DNA of 64,000 bases from positions 90,464-154,463 of the forward strand of contig JAFQLC010000003.1 of assembly GCA_017396695.1 (NCBI GenBank), written 5' to 3'. Below, piece by piece: positions 1 through 9,021 of the stretch (within the stretch, counting starts at the first letter, position 1; each line of letters opens with the position of its first letter). Under the pieces are notes generated by a model. The model saw nothing but the letters and a program-made list of their open reading frames with translations, searched no databases and was not told the DNA's origin. Both the position numbers and the translations under genes were made by a program. Origin of the DNA: a bacterium. Lineage in GTDB: Bacteria > Cyanobacteriota > Vampirovibrionia > Gastranaerophilales > Gastranaerophilaceae.

Positions 1-159
1 CAAATCACGCATATTGACATGTCCTGGAACAAGGTCTGAAAAAGAACTTGCGATGCCGATAAAAGGCCTTGTCATTGCTTTTGAACTAACGCCATCAGCA
101 TATAACAATGCTCTGTGTGGAGCTTTGTTTATTCCTTTTTTAATGTTGTCACTTTTCAT
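1..159 (-). CDS. ilvD: Dihydroxy-acid dehydratase, N-terminal fragment cut by window edge
   Basis: Only the first 53 codons are present; the gene continues beyond base 1. The visible protein has the start of the IlvD/EDD fold: a segment with RALLYADG, then [12 protein letters not shown] and [10 protein letters not shown], which match the N-terminal region of dihydroxy-acid dehydratases. The family makes 2-keto acids from dihydroxy acids in valine, leucine and isoleucine synthesis with an Fe-S cluster. An AAAGGAT ribosome site precedes the ATG, and nth lies 15 bases upstream on the same strand, so the two are probably cotranscribed. ilvC, the preceding pathway step, is near 49 kb. The family call is firm; nothing can be said about the rest of the gene. 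Confidence 0.85.
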   Translation of the reverse strand, partial: MKSDNIKKGINKAPHRALLYADGVSSKAMTRPFIGIASSFSDLVPGHVNMRDL

Positions 160-174
160 TTTTTTATCCTTTAT

Positions 175-816
175 TTAGCTATTTTTACTTTTGCATAAAT
201 CTGAAATCGAGCACATAGTGCACATTGGTTTTTGAGGCCTGCAAATATTTTGACCATGAGTTACAAGCAATGTATTAAAATTTGTCCAAAATTCTTTAGG
301 CAGAATTTCTCTTAATTTCATCTCTGTTTCATCGGGCGTTTTAGTGTTTAAAAAACCAAGCCTATTGCAAATTCTATGCACATGCACATCAACACAAATT
401 GCAGGTAAATTAAAACCCTTAGCGAGCACAAGGTTGGCAGTTTTTCTTCCAACGCCTTTAAATTTTACAAGTTCATCAATAGAATTGGGAACTTGAGAAT
501 TATATTTATCACACAAAATTTTAGATAATTCTATGATTTGCTCGGCTTTATTTTTATAAAAACCAACAGGATAGATTGCATTAGCTAATTTTTCAACATC
601 GCAATTGGCAAAATCTGAAGGAGTATTGCCAATCTCAAGCATTCTGAGCGTTGCGCCATATGTTGTTTTGTCGTTTGTTCTAAGACTTAAAATTGTTGCA
701 ATAAGTGCAACAAAGGGGCTCTCAACTGTCTCCATAAAATTTACGAAGTCAGTTCTTTGAACCTTTCCACTCTTATTATCTTGAATTAAACATTTAACTA
801 ACTTGCCAAAATCCAT
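175..816 (-). CDS. nth: Endonuclease III, DNA glycosylase/AP lyase
   Basis: 213 residues, full length for Nth. The helix-hairpin-helix GVGRKTA (about 121-127) contains the catalytic lysine, and VDVHVHR (142-148) has the conserved aspartate. Four cysteines at the C-terminus (192, 199, 202, 208) fit the C-X6-C-X2-C-X5-C iron-sulphur site. The enzyme removes oxidised pyrimidines and cuts at abasic sites in base-excision repair. It is divergent from trxA and sits directly upstream of ilvD. No clear ribosome site precedes the ATG, so the message may be nearly leaderless. Confidence 0.95.
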   Translation of the reverse strand: MDFGKLVKCLIQDNKSGKVQRTDFVNFMETVESPFVALIATILSLRTNDKTTYGATLRMLEIGNTPSDFANCDVEKLANAIYPVGFYKNKAEQIIELSKILCDKYNSQVPNSIDELVKFKGVGRKTANLVLAKGFNLPAICVDVHVHRICNRLGFLNTKTPDETEMKLREILPKEFWTNFNTLLVTHGQNICRPQKPMCTMCSISDLCKSKNS

Positions 817-831
817 AGTTAAAATTATAAT
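803..831 (+). promoter_or_regulatory. Sigma-70-type promoter of trxA
   Basis: TTGCCA (803-808) and a perfect TATAAT (826-831) are separated by 17 bases. They lie 26 bases upstream of the trxA ATG, which has a strong AAAGGAG ribosome site. The -35 box overlaps the start of the divergent nth gene. Confidence 0.7.
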
Positions 832-857
832 ACAAACATTGGTAAAGGAGATATTTT

Positions 858-1181
858 ATGAGCAACGCAAAAGACGTAACAGATGTTACTTTTGAAAATG
901 AAGTTATTAAATCAGACTCGGTTGTTCTTGTTGACTTTTGGGCACCTTGGTGTGGACCTTGCAGAAAACTTGGACCTGTTTTAGATGATATTGCACAAGA
1001 ATTTGAAGGCAAAGTTAAAGTTGTAAAAGTAAACACTGATGAAAACTTGAAAATTGCAAAAGAATTTCAAATTTCTGGGCTTCCAAGTTTACTTGTTTTT
1101 AAAGGTGGCGAAGCAAAAGAAGTTATGGTTGGTTTAATGCCAAAATCAACAATTGTTTCAAACATTGAAAAACATCTATAA
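858..1181 (+). CDS. trxA: Thioredoxin
   Basis: 107 residues, the normal thioredoxin length. The redox motif WCGPC is at 31-35, preceded by VLVDFWAP, and the cis-proline segment SGLPSLLVF follows near residue 75. It is a cytoplasmic dithiol reductant for ribonucleotide reductase, peroxiredoxins and other enzymes. The start is fixed by AAAGGAG before the ATG. It appears monocistronic, with its own promoter and a strong terminator directly after the stop. Confidence 0.97.
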   Translation: MSNAKDVTDVTFENEVIKSDSVVLVDFWAPWCGPCRKLGPVLDDIAQEFEGKVKVVKVNTDENLKIAKEFQISGLPSLLVFKGGEAKEVMVGLMPKSTIVSNIEKHL

Positions 1182-1197
1182 AAAATCTATGTTAAAA

Positions 1198-1228
1198 AAC
1201 GAGGGGCAATTTGCCCCTTGTTTTTTTT
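1198..1228 (+). terminator. Rho-independent terminator of trxA
   Basis: An 11-bp stem (one G-T pair) centred on GGGGCAA/TTGCCCC is followed by eight T residues. Confidence 0.9.
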
Positions 1229-1287
1229 GGAAAAATACGTAAATAAAATGTTTGTGCTAACATAAAAAATGAATTGGATTTCAGATA

Positions 1288-3069
1288 ATGTTAAAAATCA
1301 TAGAAAATTTTAAAAAGGGGCAAGTTTGGCAAAATTATTCACGCATTTTGCCATATGCAAAACCATATTGGTTCAGAGCAACTCTTGCTATGTTAATTTG
1401 TATTCCAATAGGTTCATTGGATGCGATTATTGCGCTTTCACTAAAACCATACATGGATTTAGTTATGGTTGAAAAAACTGTTGAATCTCCTTGGTATATC
1501 CCCTTTGGGATTGTTGCTTTCACAATTATACAAGGTTTTTTGAATTATAGCGCAACTTACCTCAACACTTGGGTCGGCGGAAGAATTACAAACGACCTTA
1601 AAATGACTTTATACAAAAAAATGCTCAGCTTTGAAACAAGCTATTTCGAAAAAAGAAAATCTGGAGATATTGTTTACCGCTTTAATAACGATGCAGACCT
1701 TGCATGTGGCGGTTTACTTGAAAACCTCAAAACATTTGCATCAAGACTTTTTTCATCAATATCTTTAGTTGCAGTATTATTCTATAATTCTTGGCAATTA
1801 GCTCTTATTGCAATTGTTGTTCTTGGCGGCGCATTTTTACCACTTGCAAACATAAGAAAACGCATTCAAGCAGTTATGGATAAAACCGTAACAGCTGGTT
1901 CGGCAATAATTACCGCCTATAATGAATCTTTTGCAGGAAATAAAACTATTATTTCATATAACCTTGAAGATCACCAAAAAAATAAATTTAAAGAAATATT
2001 ATCGAACATATTTTCACTCAGAATAAAAATGATTCAAAGAACATCATGGCTATCTCCTATGATGCATGTGATAGTATCTGTTGGTATTGGGCTTGCAATA
2101 GGTTATGGTTCACACTTAATTTTAACCAAACAAATAACGAGCGGTAACTTCGTTTCATTTATTACTGCCCTTATTATGTTATACACACCAATTAAAAGTC
2201 TTGGGAATAATTTCAATGCGGTGCAAATGTCATTCATGGCAATTGAAAGAGTTTTTGGGGTTCTCGAATCTAAACCTACAATAGTAGACAAAGAAAACGC
2301 AAAAACACTTCCAAGAGAGCATTCTAAAATTGAATTTGAGAACATAAATTTTGAGTACATCAAAGATAAACCAGTACTCAAGGGCATTTCACTTAACGTA
2401 AATAAAGGCGAAACAGTTGCATTTGTTGGAAACTCAGGTGGCGGAAAATCAACAATTGTAAGTCTTATCCCAAGATTTTACGACGTAAAATCAGGGTCTA
2501 TAAAAATTGATGGCACAAATATTTGCGACTATACACTAAAATCGCTAAGGGAAAATATTGCAGTTGTGTTCCAAGATAATTTCTTATTTTCAGGCACGAT
2601 TAAAGAAAATATTCTACTTGGCAAACAAAATGCAACAGATGAAGAAATCAAAAAAGCAATTGAGATGGCTTATCTTGATGAATTTATTGCAACACTTAAA
2701 GATGGATGGAATACGCAAATTGGTGAAAGAGGAATGTTGCTCTCTGGTGGTCAAAAACAACGCGTTGCAATTGCAAGGGCATTTTTGAAAAATGCGCCAA
2801 TCATTATTCTAGACGAAGCAACATCAGCATTAGATAATAAAGCTGAAGCAATTGTTCAAAAAGCAATTGATAACTTAATGAAAGATAAAACAGTGTTTGT
2901 TATTGCGCACAGGCTCTCAACCGTTCAAAACGCAGACAAAATTGCCGTTATAAACGAAGGTAATCTTGTTGAACTTGGTAATCATGAAGAATTAATGCAA
3001 ATTGAAAAAGGTCAATACAAAGCCCTTTACGAAATGCAGTTTAAAAAACAAGCGGTTGCGCAAGCATAA
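1288..3069 (+). CDS. ABC exporter, MsbA/lipid-flippase-like, fused membrane and ATPase domains
   Basis: 593 residues. The N-terminal half is a six-helix ABC exporter membrane domain (about 35-315). The C-terminal ATPase has Walker A GNSGGGKST (about 381), the VVFQDNFLFSGTI Q-loop region, the LSGGQ signature (about 485), Walker B IIILDEAT and the H-loop IAHRLS. Organisation and sequence are closest to MsbA-type half-transporters that work as homodimers and flip lipid A or other lipids. With lpxK and kdsA nearby, lipopolysaccharide precursor export is a sensible role, but drug or lipid export cannot be excluded from sequence alone. There is no strong ribosome site before the ATG. Confidence 0.85.
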   Translation: MLKIIENFKKGQVWQNYSRILPYAKPYWFRATLAMLICIPIGSLDAIIALSLKPYMDLVMVEKTVESPWYIPFGIVAFTIIQGFLNYSATYLNTWVGGRITNDLKMTLYKKMLSFETSYFEKRKSGDIVYRFNNDADLACGGLLENLKTFASRLFSSISLVAVLFYNSWQLALIAIVVLGGAFLPLANIRKRIQAVMDKTVTAGSAIITAYNESFAGNKTIISYNLEDHQKNKFKEILSNIFSLRIKMIQRTSWLSPMMHVIVSVGIGLAIGYGSHLILTKQITSGNFVSFITALIMLYTPIKSLGNNFNAVQMSFMAIERVFGVLESKPTIVDKENAKTLPREHSKIEFENINFEYIKDKPVLKGISLNVNKGETVAFVGNSGGGKSTIVSLIPRFYDVKSGSIKIDGTNICDYTLKSLRENIAVVFQDNFLFSGTIKENILLGKQNATDEEIKKAIEMAYLDEFIATLKDGWNTQIGERGMLLSGGQKQRVAIARAFLKNAPIIILDEATSALDNKAEAIVQKAIDNLMKDKTVFVIAHRLSTVQNADKIAVINEGNLVELGNHEELMQIEKGQYKALYEMQFKKQAVAQA

Positions 3070-3072
3070 ATT

Positions 3073-3096
3073 AAGCGATGAATAAATCGCTTTTAG
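3073..3096 (+). terminator. Probable terminator after the ABC exporter
   Basis: AAGCGAT/ATCGCTT forms a 7-bp stem with a 6-base loop, followed by a short T run. Confidence 0.5.
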
Positions 3097-3123
3097 AATT
3101 AAATTTGCTTTAAAAATAAAAAA

Positions 3124-3197
3124 TCGGGATGACACGATTTGAACGTGCGACCCCCTCGTCCCAAGCGAGGTGCGCTACCAAGCTGCGCTACATCCCG
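3124..3197 (-). tRNA. tRNA-Pro (anticodon TGG)
   Basis: Read on the minus strand this folds as a cloverleaf: acceptor CGGGATG/CATCCCG, D-arm with AGCGCAGCTTGGTAGCGC, anticodon stem CCTCG/CGAGG around loop CTTGGGA (anticodon TGG), and T-loop GTTCAAATC. The discriminator base is A. CCA is not encoded. Confidence 0.95.
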
Positions 3198-3332
3198 AAA
3201 TTAAAGTTTAATTTTCAATATCCCTAAGGACATAATTATAGTATTACATAAAGATTTTATTTCAAGCATTTTTTTATTTTTTTATTTGGATTTTTTAATT
3301 GTAAAGTTTTGTAAATAAATAAATTAAAATAC

Positions 3333-3359
3333 TAAAGTTTACTAGAAAGCAGCCGATAT
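3333..3359 (+). promoter_or_regulatory. Sigma-28 (FliA-type) flagellar promoter
   Basis: TAAAGTTT (3333-3340), 11 bases, then GCCGATAT (3352-3359). The known FliA consensus is TAAAGTTT-N11-GCCGATAA, so 15 of 16 positions match with exact spacing. The -10 box ends 28 bases before the ATG of the 3388 gene, which has an AAGGAG ribosome site. This is one of two such sites in the window. Confidence 0.85.
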
Positions 3360-3387
3360 ACATATTACTAATAAGGAGAAAAGAAAA

Positions 3388-4443
3388 ATGGGTATGGCAG
3401 CATCACAGGCAAGATTTTTAACCTTGACCGCAAGAAAATCTAACACAGAGTATCAAGGACAGCAGGTTAACCAACAAAGAACAGCACTTGCTAATGAAAG
3501 TGCAAACATCTATAACAAACTTGCAAATATGGAAGTACCTACTGTACCTTCAAAAACATCTTACAATTCAAGCATATACTCTTTCAAAGATGTAAATGGT
3601 GAAAAATACAGCATTACAAACATTGCAAACATCAATCCAAACAACAAGAATGAAGTGCTTGTGAAAATCAAATACAATACTTTAGCAAATAACGCAGCAC
3701 ACTACAATATTGGTTCAATTGATAGCTGCAGTCTTAAAAAAGCTGATGGCACAATCAATACAGATGCCTCTAGTGGCACTTTAATAACAACATATAACAG
3801 TATTGAAACAAAATACCAATTGACAAAATGTGTCACTGGCGAAGGTGTAGATGGCAAAAAATTACCTAGCGAAATAGCTACTGCAACCAAAGATAAACCT
3901 CAATATGATGGCGGAGCTTGGTATTTCGTTCAACAGCTCGATGATGAAGGAAAAGCTTCAAGCGCTGGTTTATATATTCATAGCAATGAACTTGAAACAA
4001 AAAAAGATGCAAACGGGGATGCCGTTTCATACAATCCACAATACTACACAGTAGAAACAAACAGCACGCCTGCATCAAAAGAAATCAGGGCGACTATGGT
4101 TCAAAACAATAACCAAAGATATACAAGCGTTAAACTTAATGACGAAGATGCTAAATCTATTGGGCTCAAAGAAGGTGGCGAAATAAACCTTTCTTACGAA
4201 TATGGCACAGATGAAGATGCTTATGAACAAGCAATGGCTGACTATGAATTCAAAAAAGCTCAATACGACCAAGAAGTAAATGTTTTGAACAATAAAACAG
4301 AAATCATTCAAAACCAAGACAAGAGATTAGAACTAAAATTAAAACAATTAGACACCGAAAGACAAGCTCTCGACACAGAAATGGAAGCCGTTAAAGGCTA
4401 CCTCAAGAAAAACGTCGAAGGCACATTCAACACATTCGGTTAA
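3388..4443 (+). CDS. Uncharacterised probable flagellar-regulon protein with N-terminus MGMAASQARF
   Basis: 351 residues with no named family that I can assign. The N-terminal 55 residues (MGMAASQARF, then a Gln/Asn-rich amphipathic helix containing QQVNQQRTALANES) resemble the helical starts of flagellar axial and hook-associated proteins. The centre is Asn/Thr-rich and probably beta. The last ~65 residues form a charged coiled coil (about 285-345). There is no classical signal peptide or membrane segment. A near-perfect sigma-28 promoter and a dedicated terminator make it a single-gene unit that is probably expressed with the flagellins. A flagellum-associated or flagellar-type-III-exported protein is inference from promoter and N-terminus. 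Confidence 0.8.
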   Translation: MGMAASQARFLTLTARKSNTEYQGQQVNQQRTALANESANIYNKLANMEVPTVPSKTSYNSSIYSFKDVNGEKYSITNIANINPNNKNEVLVKIKYNTLANNAAHYNIGSIDSCSLKKADGTINTDASSGTLITTYNSIETKYQLTKCVTGEGVDGKKLPSEIATATKDKPQYDGGAWYFVQQLDDEGKASSAGLYIHSNELETKKDANGDAVSYNPQYYTVETNSTPASKEIRATMVQNNNQRYTSVKLNDEDAKSIGLKEGGEINLSYEYGTDEDAYEQAMADYEFKKAQYDQEVNVLNNKTEIIQNQDKRLELKLKQLDTERQALDTEMEAVKGYLKKNVEGTFNTFG

Positions 4444-4484
4444 TAAACAGACATTTTTCTTCCTTAACTCCAACCCAATTTTTC

Positions 4485-4518
4485 TGCCGACAAAGGTTAA
4501 AGCTTGTCGGCTTTTTTT
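4485..4518 (+). terminator. Rho-independent terminator
   Basis: GCCGACAA/TTGTCGGC stem (8 bp) followed by seven T residues, just after the 3388 gene. Confidence 0.92.
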
Positions 4519-4611
4519 GTTAAGAATTATTAATAAGATGTTAAAAAATTAGCAAAAAAAATTATTGAAGAATATTATATATGTAAAAGATTTTACTGCG
4601 AAAGGAAGAAT

Positions 4612-6174
4612 ATGAAGGTTAACAACATTGGAACAAGCATGCCCTTCGGACATAAAATTCTAATCGACATCGGTGCCAGTAACCCAAAAGGCACAATGAA
4701 ATGTACTGTAAAGTCAGATGATGGCCGTACATTATACAAAACTAATGGATATTTAAATAATACTACAGAAGGTTTCGAAAAAAGATACGACACGAAAACA
4801 AAAAAATTAGACAATGGACAACAAGATTTCATCTCTAAAATTGACGATGTAATTCTTGCGGCGCACCAATATGTTGTTAAACAAGCAGCTACAGATCCAA
4901 AATTTCCAAAATTTTCTGAAATTCCAAAATTTAAAGATACAGACCACATGTTATCAGGCGTAACAGTGTTTGTGCCTGGAACAACATATACAAACCACAA
5001 AGATGACCAAGTTGCTTTCATACCAAACTTGAGAGACACAGATGGTAATTCAATTACGGATATTGACTTCAAATCCTATGAAGACGAACTTAAACACGAC
5101 GGCAGAAGAAGCGAAGGAATTAATATCAATAAAGACAAATTTGAAATGGTTGTAACAAAAGACCTTGGTGGTACAGGGCTTGCACTTGCTAAAGTTTTGG
5201 CAGATAAAAAACAACTTAACCACGGCGACTACATCATGGGCGTTATGACAGGTGGTGGCTTTGGTAGTGTAGATATCAAAGTTAAAGGTAAACCTGAAGA
5301 TCCAATTGTTGAAATTGAAACATCTGAAAGTAGCAGCTACCTTTCAGGCAACATCGCACTTTATGACCAGATGGTTAAAAAAGTTGATGAAATCTTAAAA
5401 AGCGACAAACCAAAAGAAAACTTCAGAAAATTAACAAACAACGGCAATAGAGAATTAAAAGAAATAGCACCTGTTCTTGGAAAACTTGGCAGACAGGGCG
5501 TAAGCGTTAAATCTCACATCAATTACTACTTCAATGCCCTTGATTTAGATGCCAGCAAAGAAGAAATCGATAATTTAATAAAATTAACTCAAAAAGTTGG
5601 TGACGCAAGAATTGTTTGCGACAACAAAATGTATTTAAATAATGACAGAAAAACAAGAGACAACGCATTGATTAAGGAAATCAGAAATTGCGAATATTTT
5701 GAAGAAGTGCAATCTGATGTACCAGGAAAATTAATGTTCAGACTAAGCACAGAAATTGTTCCAGCTAGAAAAATGAAAGAAGCAAGAATAGAGACAGTTA
5801 ATGAATACGCAAATGCTGTTTCACTTATTTCAATCAATAAAATCAATGATTGCATCAACAAAGTAATTCTTGTTGGTCCATTTGCTCAAGGTTTAAATAA
5901 GCATATCAAAGAACATCAAAAAGACTATAGTGTAAAAGATTTACCAGAGCTCATCATGCAAAAAATCATGACGAATACTGACGAAAATCATGTTGATCTA
6001 CCTTCAACAAGAAGATTGATGAAGCTATATGATTTTAAAATAATCTGTGACCCAGATATCAACTTCCCAGATAACACATATGCTGGTGAAATTCTTCTAG
6101 ATAACAGATTGCAATTTGTTCCAAATAGAGGAAGCTGGTTTAGCATTCCATTGAATGAACTTAATCAATACTAA
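4612..6174 (+). CDS. Uncharacterised protein with short N-terminal I/F motif and ASKHA/ROK-kinase-like core
   Basis: 520 residues. The N-terminus MKVNNIGTSMPFGHK carries the short motif shared with four other proteins in this window. What follows looks like a divergent actin-fold sugar kinase: ILIDIGASNPKG (about 16-27) resembles a phosphate-1 loop, KDLGGTGLALAKV (about 184) and IMGVMTGGGFGSVDI (about 206) resemble ROK phosphate and nucleotide segments, and VILVGPFAQGL (about 420) resembles the adenosine loop. The second half is charged and helical. There is no signal peptide. An AAAGGAAG ribosome site precedes the ATG, and a terminator follows. The kinase fold is a pattern-based guess and substrate and activity are unknown. 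Confidence 0.75.
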   Translation: MKVNNIGTSMPFGHKILIDIGASNPKGTMKCTVKSDDGRTLYKTNGYLNNTTEGFEKRYDTKTKKLDNGQQDFISKIDDVILAAHQYVVKQAATDPKFPKFSEIPKFKDTDHMLSGVTVFVPGTTYTNHKDDQVAFIPNLRDTDGNSITDIDFKSYEDELKHDGRRSEGININKDKFEMVVTKDLGGTGLALAKVLADKKQLNHGDYIMGVMTGGGFGSVDIKVKGKPEDPIVEIETSESSSYLSGNIALYDQMVKKVDEILKSDKPKENFRKLTNNGNRELKEIAPVLGKLGRQGVSVKSHINYYFNALDLDASKEEIDNLIKLTQKVGDARIVCDNKMYLNNDRKTRDNALIKEIRNCEYFEEVQSDVPGKLMFRLSTEIVPARKMKEARIETVNEYANAVSLISINKINDCINKVILVGPFAQGLNKHIKEHQKDYSVKDLPELIMQKIMTNTDENHVDLPSTRRLMKLYDFKIICDPDINFPDNTYAGEILLDNRLQFVPNRGSWFSIPLNELNQY

Positions 6175-6207
6175 TTTATAAATGGAGATAAGGGCGAAAA
6201 CCCAATT

Positions 6208-6248
6208 AAACCGCCAAGTTTAAATAAAAACAAGGCGGTTTTATTTTA
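6208..6248 (+). terminator. Rho-independent terminator
   Basis: AAACCGCC/GGCGGTTT stem with an 18-base loop and a following TTATTTT tract, after the 4612 gene. Confidence 0.75.
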
Positions 6249-6284
6249 GTTAATAATGCAATTTAAATTTAAATACTAAACAAT

Positions 6285-6314
6285 AAAAAAGAACCGAGAA
6301 AGCGGTTCTTTTTA
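6285..6314. terminator. Bidirectional terminator between the 4612 gene and tRNA-Leu
   Basis: AGAACCG/CGGTTCT stem with a 6-base loop, preceded by six A and followed by five T residues, so it works on both strands. On the minus strand it terminates tRNA-Leu. Confidence 0.85.
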
Positions 6315-6403
6315 TGGTGCCCTGAGCCAGACTTGAACTGGCACTGGGTTTGACCCCAATTGGATTTTAAGTCCAACGTGTCTACCGATTCCACCACCAG
6401 GGC
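6315..6403 (-). tRNA. tRNA-Leu (anticodon TAA)
   Basis: An 89-base class II tRNA with a long variable arm. Acceptor GCCCTGG pairs with the 3' side TCAGGGC, the anticodon stem TTGGA/TCCAA encloses CTTAAAA (anticodon TAA), the T-loop is GTTCAAGTC, the discriminator is A, and the CCA end is encoded. Confidence 0.96.
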
Positions 6404-6472
6404 ATATTTAATTTTCAAATCAAGAGCTTAACTCTTAACAAAGAAGAGTATAGTACAAACATTTTTTATTGT

Positions 6473-7321
6473 CTAGCATTCAATGTAATCAAAAGCTAAA
6501 TCAAGAGTTTGAGCCTTATTGCAAAGTGCGCCAGAAGATATGATATCCACGCCACATGAGGCAATATCTGCAATTCTATCAAGCGTAACTCCGCCACTTG
6601 CTTCAACAATTGCCCTTCCTGCAATTAATTCAACGCAATAGCGCATATCGTCAAGCGACATGTTATCAAGCATAATAATATCAGCACCTGCCTCAAGCGC
6701 TTCTTTCACTTGTTCTTTTGTATCGCATTCAATTTCAATTTTGTGGGCATGAGAAATATTATCACGCACTTTTTTAACTGCGGCAGAAATAGAGCCACAA
6801 GCTGCAATATGATTATCTTTCAACATAACGCAATCAGAAAGGTTAAATCTGTGCAATGTTGCGCCACCAACCTTAATCGCATATTTTTCAAACATGCGAA
6901 AACAAGGAGTATTTTTTCTGGTATCAACAATTTTTGCCTTATAATTTTTAATTTTTTCAACAAAAAGATTTGTATAGGTCGAAATTCCAGACATTTTTTG
7001 AATGTAGTTAAGAGCAAGTCTTTCGCCAGTTAAAATAGACCTTTGAGAGCCTTGAATTTTAGCAATGACATCACCTGCTTTAATTTTATCGCCATCTTTA
7101 AAGAAAAATTCAACTTGAACTTCAGGGTTTAAAACCTGAAAAACCATTTTAAAAACACCGAGCCCGCAAATAATCCCGTCTGCCCTTGTTTTAAGTTCAA
7201 TATTTAAAATTTTGTTATCATCAGCTATAAAATCTGTTGAAATATCGCCATAACCTATATCTTCAAGCAGTGCGTATTCAATATGTTTTTTAACTAAAAA
7301 ATCATTTAACAAAAAGTTCAT
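6473..7321 (-). CDS. nadC: Nicotinate-nucleotide pyrophosphorylase (quinolinate phosphoribosyltransferase)
   Basis: 282 residues from the preferred ATG at 7321. A 13-residue upstream extension (to 7360) is possible but would overlap nadB by 59 bases instead of 20. Family signatures are clear: LEDIGYGDIS near the start, ALNYIQKMSGIST, the phosphate-binding TRKNTPCFRMFEKYA, VGGATLHRFNLSD, MLKDNHI, and the C-terminal EASGGV and SSGAL segments. It converts quinolinate and PRPP to nicotinate mononucleotide in NAD synthesis. Translational coupling with nadB is likely. nadA is not in the window. Confidence 0.95.
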   Translation of the reverse strand: MNFLLNDFLVKKHIEYALLEDIGYGDISTDFIADDNKILNIELKTRADGIICGLGVFKMVFQVLNPEVQVEFFFKDGDKIKAGDVIAKIQGSQRSILTGERLALNYIQKMSGISTYTNLFVEKIKNYKAKIVDTRKNTPCFRMFEKYAIKVGGATLHRFNLSDCVMLKDNHIAACGSISAAVKKVRDNISHAHKIEIECDTKEQVKEALEAGADIIMLDNMSLDDMRYCVELIAGRAIVEASGGVTLDRIADIASCGVDIISSGALCNKAQTLDLAFDYIEC

Positions 7322-8906
7322 CTTCTCTATATTCTCCAGCAATAAGTGGTTCTGATTCAATATAATCTATCCTTTTATGTGCACCAACTGATTTTTTTCT
7401 CGCAAAAGCAGAACGAGTAATAATTTCAGCAACTTGGAGCAAGTTTTTGAGCTCGTATTGTTCTCTGTTTAAACACTTTTTATCAGAACCTAAAATTCTT
7501 GCAATTTCTTTCAGCTCAAAAAGTGCCTGAAGCAAGCCTTTTTCCTCTCTTTCAATGCCTACATATCTCCACATTAAATTTTTAATTCTTCTTCTAATTT
7601 CATCACAATTAAACTCATGGAGCTCGCGAGCTTCGTCATAAATTGAAAGTGTTTTTTTAATTTCATCATCAATTTTTTTAATTGGTAAAAATTCTTTTTT
7701 GTCTATTTTCCTTGCAAGTTCAGACGCGCACACAACACACTCTAGAAGAGAGTTTGAGGCAAGCCTATTTGCGCCATGAAGCCCAGTGCAAGCAACTTCA
7801 CCTATTGCATAAAGATTATTTACATCTGTTTCACCAGCAACATTAGCCTTAATTCCTCCCATACAGTAATGAGCAGAAGGGGTGACAGGAATTAAAAGTG
7901 ATTCAAGATTAATTTGGTGCTCCCTGCAATACGATGTAATTGTTGGAAATCTTTTTTCGAAATTTTCAAGTCCAATTCTAGAAATATCAAGATAGATTGA
8001 ATCTTCTGAATTATCTTTTAAATATTTATGTAAAATTCCAGAGACAACATCTCGAGGAGCAAGTGAACCTCTTTCGTCGTATTTAGAAACAAATTCTTCG
8101 CCTTCACTATTTACGATAACTGCGCCTTCGCCTCGAACAGATTCAGAAACAAGAGGCATTTTTTCATCATCTTTAACATTTAGTGCCGTTGGATGGAATT
8201 GAATAAATTCCATATCTTTTATTTCGCAACCCGCAGATTTAGCAAGGACTAAACCGTCTCCAGTTGCAAGAAGTGGATTTGTAGTATATTTATAAACTTG
8301 ACCAACACCACCAGTTGCAAGAACAGTAGCGCCTGCATAAATTGCTTCGTAATCATCAATATCTGCTCTATATATGATAGCACCCTTGCAATCACGAGTT
8401 TTATCTTGAAGCAAATCAACCGCCATTGCATTTTCATATATTTCAATATTTTTAGCTCGAAGAACTGCCTCAATAAGCCCTTCTTCAATCACTCTACCAG
8501 TTGCATCTCCTGCGCCATGTAAAATCCTTGGAACAGAATGAGCACCTTCAAGGGTATAAATTAAATTATTATTTTCATCTCTATCAAATTGAACGCCTGC
8601 TCTAATTAAATCTTCAATAGCAGAACACGAATGCTCAGAAATAAAGCTAACACTTGCAAAATCATTTAATCCGCAACCAGATGAAATTGTTTCTTTAATG
8701 TGAAGCTCACATGAATCCTCTTTATTATCTGGCATAACCCCAACTATTCCGCCTTGGGCATATTTAGTGTTCGATTCACCAAGTTTTCCTTTAGTTACAA
8801 GCAAAATTCCATCTTTCAAATTATTTGAAAACGAAAGCTTATGAGCAAGAAATAAACCTGCTGCACCACCGCCTATTATAAGAACTGAATAATTAGAATA
8901 CTTCAA
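7302..8906 (-). CDS. nadB: L-aspartate oxidase
   Basis: 534 residues, full length. The FAD-binding motif VLIIGGGAAGLF is at 8-19. Further succinate-dehydrogenase-family signatures are KYAQGGIVGV, DVVSGILH, QFHPTAL, and HGANRLASNSLLECVV near 370. It oxidises aspartate to iminoaspartate, which NadA turns into quinolinate for NadC. The reading frame must start at the TTG at 8906 (weak AAGGCG upstream), because the Rossmann motif follows at once and no ATG is available. It is cotranscribed with nadC. Confidence 0.95.
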   Translation of the reverse strand: MKYSNYSVLIIGGGAAGLFLAHKLSFSNNLKDGILLVTKGKLGESNTKYAQGGIVGVMPDNKEDSCELHIKETISSGCGLNDFASVSFISEHSCSAIEDLIRAGVQFDRDENNNLIYTLEGAHSVPRILHGAGDATGRVIEEGLIEAVLRAKNIEIYENAMAVDLLQDKTRDCKGAIIYRADIDDYEAIYAGATVLATGGVGQVYKYTTNPLLATGDGLVLAKSAGCEIKDMEFIQFHPTALNVKDDEKMPLVSESVRGEGAVIVNSEGEEFVSKYDERGSLAPRDVVSGILHKYLKDNSEDSIYLDISRIGLENFEKRFPTITSYCREHQINLESLLIPVTPSAHYCMGGIKANVAGETDVNNLYAIGEVACTGLHGANRLASNSLLECVVCASELARKIDKKEFLPIKKIDDEIKKTLSIYDEARELHEFNCDEIRRRIKNLMWRYVGIEREEKGLLQALFELKEIARILGSDKKCLNREQYELKNLLQVAEIITRSAFARKKSVGAHKRIDYIESEPLIAGEYREDELFVK

Positions 8907-9021
8907 TTTTTGCGCCTTATTATTGTCACCTACATTTTAGTATAAAAAAGTTTTTAATCAAATGCGACAACTATACAAAACATCTAAAAATTATATTTTG
9001 ATAGCTTATGAAAAGTGAAGA

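Noticed and set aside
1269..1313. 14-codon frame overlapping the start of the ABC exporter
   Set aside because: It has no ribosome site or recognisable leader-peptide feature; probably chance.
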